Assembly: GCA_937954195.1 (NCBI GenBank)
Contig: CALFYR010000271.1
Span: forward strand, 1-9,608
DNA length: 9,608 nucleotides
Direction: 5' to 3'
From: an uncultured Dehalococcoidia bacterium
GTDB taxonomy: Bacteria; Chloroflexota; Dehalococcoidia; Tepidiformales; Tepidiformaceae
Position numbers and translations under genes: made by a program. How positions within the stretch are numbered: the first letter of the stretch is position 1; each line of letters opens with the position of its first letter. The notes below the pieces were generated by a model. The model was not told the DNA's origin. It searched no databases and saw only the letters and a list, made by a program, of their open reading frames with translations. Positions 1-5,504 of this stretch are shown here, piece by piece.

Positions 1-14
1 TCTTCGGCTAAGGG

Positions 15-533
15 TCAGGTGTTGAGCCAGCCGCGCATGACTGCCCGGGCCTCATCCACAACGAGGAACGCCTCACGGTCGACGGCGTGGACCTTGTCTA
101 CGGCATCCTTGGAGCGCTTGCGCGGGACGATAGTCTGGACAACGCCAACCGTGCCGTCGCGGCCCTCGCCCCAGCTCAGGGTGGCGCCATAGCCCGAGTC
201 GCGGAGCGCCTGCGCGACCTCCGAGGCTTTCCGCGGCGAAATGATGCGCACCGACGCGAAGCCGCCCACCATGCGCCGTTCGACGCGCATGCCCAGGATC
301 GTGCCGGCCGAGAACCCGAAACAGTAGGCGAGAAAGATCGGGATATCGGTGAGGTTCTGGACGACCGCGCCCAGTGCGATGACGTAGACGACGGATTCGA
401 TGAAGCCGAGTGCGGCCGTGCGCCACTCGTGTCCGCGCGCCATTACCAGCAGGCGCATCGTCGAGACGCCCGTCCCGAGGATGCGAATGGCAAACACAAA
501 GAGCGCCGCTCCCGCTGTTTCAAGGAATTCCAA
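15..533 (-). CDS. UPF0316 / DUF5698-DUF2179-like membrane protein
   Basis: This 172-residue protein looks like the UPF0316 family, whose members have an N-terminal membrane domain (DUF5698) and a small C-terminal cytoplasmic domain of DUF2179 type; the biochemical role is unknown. Three hydrophobic segments are visible, at about residues 5-20, 40-60 and 64-82. Family hallmarks are RILGTGVSTMR (17-27), the FIES...VIALG segment (44-55) and GFSAGTILGMRVE (73-85). The C-terminal part from about residue 92 begins VRIISPRKASEVAQALRDSGYGAT and has the beta-alpha pattern of the soluble domain. The start is TTG at 533, chosen because GGGGAGGT lies 9 bases upstream (543-550) and the first helix begins directly after it. 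Length is normal for the family. It lies 95 bases downstream of the phosphotransferase gene, so it may share its transcript or be controlled separately by the hairpins in the gap. Family assignment is fairly sure; function is not. Confidence 0.8.
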   Translation of the reverse strand: MEFLETAGAALFVFAIRILGTGVSTMRLLVMARGHEWRTAALGFIESVVYVIALGAVVQNLTDIPIFLAYCFGFSAGTILGMRVERRMVGGFASVRIISPRKASEVAQALRDSGYGATLSWGEGRDGTVGVVQTIVPRKRSKDAVDKVHAVDREAFLVVDEARAVMRGWLNT

Positions 534-542
534 AGCCGACGT

Positions 543-550
543 ACCTCCCC
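543..550 (-). promoter_or_regulatory. Shine-Dalgarno for the UPF0316 gene
   Basis: On the minus strand this reads GGGGAGGT, a strong ribosome binding site 9 bases before the TTG at 533. It decides the non-ATG start of this gene. Confidence 0.7.
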
Positions 551-555
551 CACAA

Positions 556-582
556 GGCCGTGGTTCTATCCAACCACAGGCC
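556..582 (-). promoter_or_regulatory. Hairpin in leader of the UPF0316 gene
   Basis: The inverted repeat GTGGTT / AACCAC (560-565 and 572-577, loop of 6) is perfect and extends by GGCC pairing on both sides with one bulged A at 578. It lies just upstream of the ribosome binding site at 543-550. Its GGCC arm (579-582) is also part of the hairpin at 578-608, so the two cannot form together. Whether it regulates anything is inference. Confidence 0.35.
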
Positions 583-608
583 CGGCACGGGCGGTAGGTG
601 CCCGGCCT
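578..608 (-). terminator. GC-rich hairpin, candidate terminator of the phosphotransferase gene
   Basis: The arms AGGCCCGGCAC (578-588) and GTGCCCGGCCT (598-608) pair with one mismatch around a 9-base loop. It starts 20 bases past the stop codon of the minus-strand phosphotransferase gene. There is no clear T-run in the minus direction, so it is either a weak intrinsic terminator or a read-through regulatory structure. It shares the 13-mer GCCCGGCACGGGC with the hairpin at 6704-6723. Confidence 0.5.
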
Positions 609-628
609 TGCGGTTCTCTCGCAGTTCT

Positions 629-1447
629 TTACCTGGCGAGCAGTTGGACGGCGGCTTCGACTGCGCGGGCATGGGCCGGGAGGTCGGACGCGCGGCCGTG
701 GCCGCGGCGGAGATGCTGGTCGAATTCAAGGAGCCTGCGGAGGGCCGCCCGGGCGAACATCTGGGGGAAGGCAGCCTCGCCTGAGAAGGCGGCCGCCTCG
801 TTGCTGGAGAGGCCGGCCCAGCTGAGTGCATCAACCGCCACGATCGCTCTCGCGAAGAGCGCGGGACGCCAGTAGGGCGTGAAGTCGATGACGCCGGGCG
901 CCATCCCGTCGGCGAAGACGACGTTGGCGGTGAAATCGCCGTGGATGACCTGGGATCCGAGACGGACGGGTTCGAGCAAGGGGATCAGCGGATGGACGAT
1001 CTCGCGGACGGCGGCGGAGCACTGCAATGGCATATCGCCAAACGCGATGCGGTCGGCGATAGACCATGGGTCGGTGCGCGCATCCAGAAATGGGGGCCTG
1101 GATAGGTGGGCCAGAGCCTGGTGGAAGGCCGCGGAGGCGGCGAGCGTTTCGGGCCAGCGGCCGCCGTTTCGTCCAGCGGGCTCGCCCTCCAGGTAGGTCC
1201 AGGCGCACCACCCTTCGACCACGACTTCGCCCGAAGCTGTCCGCACAGGCTTTGGCGCGCGGAAGCCATCACCATGGAGCGAATCGAGCGTTTCGGCCGA
1301 CCACTCGGCTTCGGCGACAGTGGGTGCGGGCTTGAGCACCACATCGCCGGCGCGAAAGGCCATACTTTGACCACCATCGAGCGCGACAGGCGCAGCACCT
1401 GGCGCGAAGGCATCGACCACCGAACGCGGCGGGGGCGATGTGGTCAT
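629..1447 (-). CDS. Kinase-fold phosphotransferase, TIGR02569 / aminoglycoside phosphotransferase-like
   Basis: This 272-residue protein has the aminoglycoside phosphotransferase (protein-kinase-like) fold and most resembles the TIGR02569 family, known mainly from actinobacteria and without an established substrate. The N-lobe has a candidate ATP lysine in DVVLKP (K39) and a hinge-like stretch WCAWTYLEGEPAG (80-92). The catalytic loop is HGDFTANVVF (169-178), with D171 the likely base and N175 a metal ligand. The DFG-equivalent is VIDFTPYWRP (186-195); the F-[ST]-PYWRP continuation is what points to TIGR02569 rather than a drug-resistance enzyme. The ATG at 1447 overlaps the stop of the upstream SHOCT gene (ATGA at 1444-1447), so the two are very likely co-transcribed and translationally coupled. 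The ribosome site is weak (GGCGGA), which fits coupling. The substrate is unknown, and nothing here argues for antibiotic resistance. Confidence 0.8.
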   Translation of the reverse strand: MTTSPPPRSVVDAFAPGAAPVALDGGQSMAFRAGDVVLKPAPTVAEAEWSAETLDSLHGDGFRAPKPVRTASGEVVVEGWCAWTYLEGEPAGRNGGRWPETLAASAAFHQALAHLSRPPFLDARTDPWSIADRIAFGDMPLQCSAAVREIVHPLIPLLEPVRLGSQVIHGDFTANVVFADGMAPGVIDFTPYWRPALFARAIVAVDALSWAGLSSNEAAAFSGEAAFPQMFARAALRRLLEFDQHLRRGHGRASDLPAHARAVEAAVQLLAR

Positions 1448-2184
1448 TCGGATCCGCCGAGCAGGCGGCGCTTCGCAGCTTCGAACTCGTCGGCAGTGAG
1501 GTCGCCGCGGTCACGCATTGCGGCGAGGCGGGCGAGATCATCGACGAGGTTGTCCGGTTCGGTGCTGGCGGGCGCGGGCTCAACGATGCGCGCCTCTGGA
1601 AATACGGCGCGGATGTTGGCCAGCATGGCTTCACGCGGGTCGATGGCCGGTTCGGGGTCGCGGCGGCGCGCGCCGGTCCAGCTTCGGATGTAGAACCAGG
1701 TGGCGAAGGCCGCCACAACCAGCAGCAGGATCGCCCACGGGATGAGGGCGCGTGGGCCCGACACGCAGAACTGAGCGGCCGAAACGGAGCAGACATCCAC
1801 TCCCTGCGAGTTTGTGGAGGGGCGGTTCTCCGCCTCAATGGCATACCAGCCGACCGCGAGGCCCGGGAACCACGTGAGGGCTAGAATGGTCGCGCGGCTC
1901 GACAGCGTCGCCAGGGCGCGAAGACCGGCGCCGCCAACAGGCCGGGCCGCGAACTGTCGCGCCAGGATCGCGCGGGTCCGCATGACCCCGAGCCAAAGGA
2001 GCGCGGCGCCCCAGAACAGCAGGCCAGGCCGATACGGGTACTCGCGCCCGGCCACGGCATCGACGATGAGCCAGCCGGCCGCGACCAGGATGGCCGCGGT
2101 AAGCGCGGCGGGAATGGCCTCGCGCCGCCACGAGCGGGGCTCGTAGCGATTCGGACCGAAGAACACTCTCAGGGCTTCGAACAT
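1444..2184 (-). CDS. Four-helix membrane protein with C-terminal SHOCT domain
   Basis: This 246-residue protein is probably in the cytoplasmic membrane. Four hydrophobic segments are visible at about 24-46, 53-69, 96-117 and 145-167. The segment between helices 3 and 4 holds two cysteines (C132, C140) that could form a disulfide outside the cell if it faces outward. After helix 4 comes a basic stretch (GARRRDPEP, 171-179), consistent with a cytoplasmic C-terminus, then a linker rich in Pro, Ala and Glu. The protein ends in a SHOCT (short C-terminal) domain at about 213-243, with the typical pattern L-x-x-L-A-x-M-R-D-R-G-x-L-T-x-x-E-F-E-A-A-K-x-x-L-L. SHOCT is a small helical module thought to mediate oligomerisation. 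The ATG at 2184 has GGAGGTT 9 bases upstream. The membrane part matches no family I recognise, so the function is unknown. The gene overlaps the phosphotransferase gene by 4 bases. Confidence 0.75.
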   Translation of the reverse strand: MFEALRVFFGPNRYEPRSWRREAIPAALTAAILVAAGWLIVDAVAGREYPYRPGLLFWGAALLWLGVMRTRAILARQFAARPVGGAGLRALATLSSRATILALTWFPGLAVGWYAIEAENRPSTNSQGVDVCSVSAAQFCVSGPRALIPWAILLLVVAAFATWFYIRSWTGARRRDPEPAIDPREAMLANIRAVFPEARIVEPAPASTEPDNLVDDLARLAAMRDRGDLTADEFEAAKRRLLGGSE

Positions 2185-2193
2185 GCGGCGGCC

Positions 2194-2210
2194 AACCTCC
2201 GATGAGGATA
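2194..2210 (-). promoter_or_regulatory. -10 box and ribosome site of the SHOCT gene
   Basis: On the minus strand TATCCT (2210-2205) is followed closely by GGAGGTT (2200-2194), 9 bases before the ATG at 2184. The ribosome site is convincing. The -10 assignment is tentative because no good -35 box stands at the usual distance. It would give a very short leader. Confidence 0.4.
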
Positions 2211-2272
2211 AGACCGGAGCGGTGGAAGTTCCTTACGGCACGGCCTCCCTTCTCCCTTCGACCTTGATTCCG

Positions 2273-2278
2273 TACATT
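2273..2278 (+). promoter_or_regulatory. Candidate -10 box (TACATT), near-leaderless start
   Basis: The context is CCGTACATT, ending 8 bases before the ATG at 2287. A transcript starting 6-8 bases past the box would begin at or next to the ATG, and there is no Shine-Dalgarno sequence before this gene. No convincing -35 box is visible. Confidence 0.4.
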
Positions 2279-2286
2279 GCGCGCTC

Positions 2287-3690
2287 ATGGGTCCGCGGAT
2301 TTTGATCCTGGCGCGCGGGTATTTGGGTAGCCACATGTCGGCGCCGGGAATTCGCGCGACCGCGCAGGCGCGCGTGCTTGCCGAGAATGTTCCCGGAGCG
2401 CAGGTGACGTTGGCGGGGCCGAACGCCGACTTCGACCAGCCAGACGACGGGGCATACACGGTCGTCCGCTGGAGCCTGCGCAACGTGATGCAGCTGGTGG
2501 CGAGCCACGACATCATCATCAGCTCGATGCTGCCGCCGCACGTTGCGGCGTTCTTCCCGTGGAAGCGCTTCGTGGTGGACCTGTTCAGCCAGTACGCCAT
2601 GGAGTGGATGGAAGTGGGAATGCAGCACTACCAGGGCCACCAGCGCAGCGCCTGGGTAAACCGCACACGCACCGTGCTCGGCATGCAGCTGACGATGGCG
2701 GACTTCGTGCTGACCTGTAACGAACGTCAGCGGGATAGCTACATCGGCATGATGGTCTCGCTCGGCCTCATCTCGCCGAACGTTTACGACAACGATGATT
2801 CGCTGCGGCGATACATCGATTCGGCGCCGCACGGGATCCGGAAGGAACTCCCGGAGGAGCATCCGCCCATCCTCCGCGGGGTGCGCGAAGGTTTCGCAAA
2901 GGACGACAAGATCATCATCTGGAACGGCGGGATCATCCAGTGGTACGACCCCGCCACGCTGCTCGAGGCGCTCCACATCCTCGGGCGAGACGACATCAAG
3001 CTGCTCTTCCTGGGCGCGGCGTACCCTGGGCTCAAGGAACTCGGCGTTGGCCTACGTTTCCAGGACGCGAAGGCGATCGCGCGGCGGAATGGGCAGCTCG
3101 ACCGCACGGTGTTCTTCGAAGAGGGGTGGGTTTCGCATGAAGTTGCGAAGCGGTACGTGCAGGAATCGGACATCTCCGTGTGTACGTACTTCGACAACCT
3201 CGAGACCCGTTACAGCCATCGCACGCGGTTCGTGGACCTGATCTGGGCCGAACTGCCGTTCATTTGCACTCATGGCGATGTGCTGGCGGAAGAGGTGGAA
3301 CGGAACGGGTGGGGCCTGGTGGTACCGGAAGAGGACCCGCCGGCGCTCGCGCGGGCGATTGAGAAGCTGATGGATGACGACGCGTTCCGGGCGCAGTGCC
3401 GGGCGAACCTTGGCGCGGCCCGGCCTTCACTGCAGTGGGAAGAAACCATGAAGCCGCTGATCCGGTTCTGCAGCGAGACGGGCCCGGCGGTGGCGCCAAA
3501 GTGGGAGCGCGCGCCGGGGCTGGTCCAGCGCATCGGAAGCTACGTCGGGCGGCGCGCTGTGTTCAACGTGTACGACCGCCAGTTGAAGCGGGCGAGCGAA
3601 CGGAAGGAAGCGGCCGAACGGCGAGCGCAGCAGGCCCGGGAGTCCGGTTCTGAGCTGCCGCCTGAGGCGCAAGTGGCAGAAGGGGCCTAG
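2287..3690 (+). CDS. Glycosyltransferase, GT4-like (GT-B fold)
   Basis: This 467-residue protein is likely a cytoplasmic, membrane-associated GT-B glycosyltransferase. It would move a sugar from a nucleotide donor to a surface polysaccharide or lipid acceptor; donor and acceptor cannot be told. The N-terminal Rossmann-like half opens with RILILARGYLGSHMSAPGIR (4-23), and NERQRD (145-150) is typical of related surface-polysaccharide transferases. The C-terminal half starts near 206 with KIIIWNGGIIQWYDPATLLEAL (the donor-domain entry, about 208-229), followed by IKLLFLG (237-243) and FFEEGWVSHEVAKRY (276-290). It then has the donor-binding stretch around YSHRTRFVDLIWAELPFICTHGD (309-331), where such enzymes bind the nucleotide sugar. 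The last 40 residues are highly charged (RQLKRASERKEAAERRAQQAR) and probably helical, an addition beyond the usual fold. No other polysaccharide genes lie nearby. It appears to start without a Shine-Dalgarno site. Confidence 0.82.
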   Translation: MGPRILILARGYLGSHMSAPGIRATAQARVLAENVPGAQVTLAGPNADFDQPDDGAYTVVRWSLRNVMQLVASHDIIISSMLPPHVAAFFPWKRFVVDLFSQYAMEWMEVGMQHYQGHQRSAWVNRTRTVLGMQLTMADFVLTCNERQRDSYIGMMVSLGLISPNVYDNDDSLRRYIDSAPHGIRKELPEEHPPILRGVREGFAKDDKIIIWNGGIIQWYDPATLLEALHILGRDDIKLLFLGAAYPGLKELGVGLRFQDAKAIARRNGQLDRTVFFEEGWVSHEVAKRYVQESDISVCTYFDNLETRYSHRTRFVDLIWAELPFICTHGDVLAEEVERNGWGLVVPEEDPPALARAIEKLMDDDAFRAQCRANLGAARPSLQWEETMKPLIRFCSETGPAVAPKWERAPGLVQRIGSYVGRRAVFNVYDRQLKRASERKEAAERRAQQARESGSELPPEAQVAEGA

Positions 3691-3691
3691 C

Positions 3692-3705
3692 TGGCCGGGC
3701 GGCCA
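3692..3705 (+). terminator. Short hairpin after the glycosyltransferase gene
   Basis: TGGCC (3692-3696) and GGCCA (3701-3705) form a perfect 5-bp stem with a 4-base loop directly after the stop codon at 3690. There is no T-run, so it is only a weak terminator candidate. Confidence 0.3.
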
Positions 3706-3727
3706 ACCCCTCCTCGCGCCGTTTGGC

Positions 3728-3733
3728 TACAAT
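3728..3733 (+). promoter_or_regulatory. Candidate -10 box (TACAAT) of the dehydrogenase gene
   Basis: TACAAT is one base from the TATAAT consensus. It lies 33 bases before the ATG at 3767, leaving room for a leader of about 26 bases that carries a ribosome site. No good -35 box is seen 16-18 bases upstream. Confidence 0.5.
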
Positions 3734-3752
3734 CGCCGCGCTTAACGACTCT

Positions 3753-3760
3753 GAGGAGGG
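3753..3760 (+). promoter_or_regulatory. Shine-Dalgarno of the dehydrogenase gene
   Basis: GAGGAGGG stands 6 bases before the ATG at 3767 and fixes this start. It is the strongest ribosome site on the plus strand, in contrast to the neighbouring genes, which have none. Confidence 0.75.
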
Positions 3761-3766
3761 CCCACC

Positions 3767-4612
3767 ATGGGAAAGCTGGACGGCAAGAGTGTGATCGTGA
3801 CCGGCGCAAGCCGGGGTATCGGCGCGGAGATCGCGCGGTTGTTCGCTGAGGAAGGCGGCAACGTCGCCTGCGTGGCTCGGACGCTGAAGGAGGGCGACCA
3901 CGTCCTCGAAGGCTCGCTCGAACATACCGTAAACACCATTCGCGAGGCAGGCGGCGAAGCCACCGCCATCACCGCCGACATCTCCGATTACGACCAGTGC
4001 GTCCGCGCAGTCGAACAGGCGCGCGAGAAGTACGGCCCAATCGATGTGCTCGTGAACAACGCTGCGCTGACGTACTTCATCCCGATCAAGGACTACCCGA
4101 TTTCGAAGTGGCACCGCTCCATCGGCGTCAACTTCCATGCGCCGTTCTACTTCAGCCAACTCGTGCTGCAGGACATGCTGCCGCGGAAGGCCGGTTCGAT
4201 CGTGAACATCTCCAGCGGCGCGGCGATTGGCCCGGGCCGCGGGCCGTACGCCGAGGCCGGCCGCGGCGGCGGCACGCTGTACGGCGCCGAGAAAGCGGCC
4301 CTCGAACGGTTCACGCAGGGCCTCGCCCAGGAGGTCTATGCCGATGGCATCAGCGTGACGTGCGTTTCGCCTTCGCAGGTGGTGCCCACGCCGGGAACCG
4401 TGCACCACCACCTGGTGACCGGGATGGACGACCCGCGCGGCGAGCACCCGATCCTGATGGCGAAGAGCGCGTTGCTCTTGGCCACGGAACCGCTCGACAA
4501 GGTCACCGGCCGTGTGACCTACAGCCAGGAAATCCTGCAGGAGTTCGGCTGGATCGAGAACGGCAAGGGCACCGGAATCGACCGCAAGGGGAGTGGGTAC
4601 AGCCAGATCTAG
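3767..4612 (+). CDS. Short-chain dehydrogenase/reductase (SDR), classical type
   Basis: This 281-residue protein is an NAD(P)(H)-dependent oxidoreductase of the SDR superfamily. The Rossmann cofactor motif is TGASRGIG (12-19), and the structural motif NNAA is at 97-100. The full catalytic set is present: N122 (in GVNFH), S149 or S150 (in VNISSGA) and Y172-x-x-x-K176 (in YGAEK). The SPSQVVPTPG segment (201-210) takes the place of the usual 'PG' cofactor loop. R16 beside the glycine motif is often seen in NADP(H) users, but this is weak evidence. An insertion at about 155-169, rich in Gly and Arg, precedes the catalytic tyrosine, and the C-terminal tail is longer than in the usual 250-residue enzymes. 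Substrate unknown. The next gene starts 21 bases downstream but appears to have its own promoter. Confidence 0.88.
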   Translation: MGKLDGKSVIVTGASRGIGAEIARLFAEEGGNVACVARTLKEGDHVLEGSLEHTVNTIREAGGEATAITADISDYDQCVRAVEQAREKYGPIDVLVNNAALTYFIPIKDYPISKWHRSIGVNFHAPFYFSQLVLQDMLPRKAGSIVNISSGAAIGPGRGPYAEAGRGGGTLYGAEKAALERFTQGLAQEVYADGISVTCVSPSQVVPTPGTVHHHLVTGMDDPRGEHPILMAKSALLLATEPLDKVTGRVTYSQEILQEFGWIENGKGTGIDRKGSGYSQI

Positions 4613-4621
4613 GGTGGGCCG

Positions 4622-4627
4622 TATACT
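4622..4627 (+). promoter_or_regulatory. -10 box (TATACT) for a leaderless antitoxin transcript
   Basis: The context is GCCGTATACT. The box ends exactly 6 bases before the GTG at 4634, so transcription would begin at about the start codon. There is no Shine-Dalgarno site. The arrangement matches the one at 5493-5498 (same GCCGTAT context, same 6-base gap). Confidence 0.55.
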
Positions 4628-4633
4628 GGCATC

Positions 4634-5044
4634 GTGACTGCACCCGAATACACGGCGAGCGTACTCGAGACCATGGTCGTGACCATCGAATCGATCGATC
4701 GCGAGCAGAAACGGCTCGTAGCTTCGGGGTTTACTGGCGATCTGCCGTTGGCGTTCGCAGGCCCCCTTGGGCCACGGCTTGAGACGCTCGTCGGCGAGCG
4801 GGTGAGGCTGACCGTTGTCCCGGCTGTCGGCGACCGGGACGAACTTCCCTTGATAGTGGCGGTGAGCGGGCTGGAGCAGGGGGAGTTCTGGCGGACTCCA
4901 TCGCTTGAGGAGTTGGAAGAAGCTCGAGGACCGAACGCGATTCGCTTCATCGATGAGCTGCCCACGGACATTTGGCCTGAGGGTGAGTCCGTGGACGAAT
5001 TCCTCGCTGCTGCTATGCGCGGACGCGGCGCCTATCCCGAATGA
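4634..5044 (+). CDS. Antitoxin of a VapBC-like module (unusual N-terminal domain)
   Basis: This 136-residue acidic protein is encoded directly before a PIN-domain toxin and overlaps it by ATGA (5041-5044), the usual antitoxin-toxin order. Its C-terminal stretch DIWPEGESVDEFLAAAMRGR (112-131) resembles the toxin-wrapping tails of many VapB antitoxins (WPEDES-x-DEF-hydrophobic pattern). The first 80 residues are not an AbrB, Phd/YefM or ribbon-helix-helix domain that I can recognise. They look like a small beta-rich domain (TIESIDREQKRLVASG..., then GERVRLTVVP and LIVAVSGLE), possibly OB-like; that is inference from the strand pattern. It presumably binds and blocks the toxin; whether it binds its own promoter is open. 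The GTG start at 4634 is preferred because a -10 box ends 6 bases upstream. M14 is a possible later start but would delete the first beta strand. Confidence 0.65.
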   Translation: MTAPEYTASVLETMVVTIESIDREQKRLVASGFTGDLPLAFAGPLGPRLETLVGERVRLTVVPAVGDRDELPLIVAVSGLEQGEFWRTPSLEELEEARGPNAIRFIDELPTDIWPEGESVDEFLAAAMRGRGAYPE

Positions 5045-5442
5045 CCCGGATCCTGCTCGATACGGATGTCTTTTCGTACTTTCTGCGCCGCGATTCGCGC
5101 GCCGAACGGTTTCGGCCATTCCTTGCTGGCCGAGAGATCGTTGTTTCGTTCCAGACAGTCGCAGAGCTCTACCGTGGCGCGTATGAAAGGAACTGGGGTG
5201 AGCTTCGGATGGCCCGTCTCCACCGGATGCTCGCCGCGACCACGGTAACGCCTGCGACGGTCCAGGTGAGCCTTCGGTGGGCCCGGGTGATGGCCGATTC
5301 CCGCCGGGCAGGCAGGCCGATGGGCATACAGGACGCGTGGATAGCCGCGACGGCGCTTATCCACGGTCTTCCGCTCCTCACGAATAACCGGAGGGATTTC
5401 GAGCACATCCAGGGGCTGAGCCTCCCGGCGCCCGACCAGTAA
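5041..5442 (+). CDS. vapC: VapC-type PIN-domain ribonuclease toxin
   Basis: This 133-residue protein is a PIN-domain endoribonuclease of the VapC family, which typically cuts tRNA or rRNA and stops translation when not bound by its antitoxin. The Mg-binding acidic set is intact: D7 in LLDTDVFSYFL, E42 in TVAELYRGA, D98 in IQDAWIAATAL and the terminal N116/D119 in TNNRRDF. Length and motif spacing are typical (about 130 residues). The ATG overlaps the antitoxin stop codon by 4 bases, implying coupled translation. The protein shows no frameshift or lost catalytic residue, so it is likely active. Confidence 0.9.
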   Translation: MTRILLDTDVFSYFLRRDSRAERFRPFLAGREIVVSFQTVAELYRGAYERNWGELRMARLHRMLAATTVTPATVQVSLRWARVMADSRRAGRPMGIQDAWIAATALIHGLPLLTNNRRDFEHIQGLSLPAPDQ

Positions 5443-5492
5443 CGGCGACTTGACCGGGGCCATTGGCTCTCCGCCGGTCCTTCGCTGAGCCG

Positions 5493-5498
5493 TATGCT
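5493..5498 (+). promoter_or_regulatory. -10 box (TATGCT) for a leaderless aminotransferase transcript
   Basis: The context is GCCGTATGCT. The box ends 6 bases before the ATG at 5505 and there is no Shine-Dalgarno site. This supports 5505 rather than the upstream TTG at 5463 as the start, and suggests transcription independent of the toxin gene. Confidence 0.5.
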
Positions 5499-5504
5499 TC
5501 GGCG

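Larger units (their letters stand above)
2185..2286. other. Divergent intergenic spacer
   Basis: These 102 bases separate the minus-strand SHOCT gene from the plus-strand glycosyltransferase gene. Promoters for both directions should lie here; candidate -10 boxes are at 2205-2210 (minus) and 2273-2278 (plus). I see no clear operator repeat. Confidence 0.6.

Noticed and set aside
87..875. Plus-strand open frame (262 codons) at the left end
   Set aside because: It is antisense to the UPF0316 and phosphotransferase genes and spans their intergenic hairpins; it shows no protein family features.
629..1447. Aminoglycoside resistance gene
   Set aside because: The fold and HGD/IDF motifs are shared, but the PYWRP continuation points to the TIGR02569 family; there is no resistance context.
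3563..5119. Long minus-strand open frame (518 codons) opposite the dehydrogenase and toxin-antitoxin genes
   Set aside because: Its translation is rich in Arg, His and Ala without domain pattern, and it lies antisense to genes with intact motifs. It is a by-product of GC-rich coding sequence.
5463..5504. Upstream TTG start for the aminotransferase, adding 14 residues
   Set aside because: The extra residues resemble no family N-terminus, and a -10 box lies inside this stretch. ATG 5505 fits the family better.
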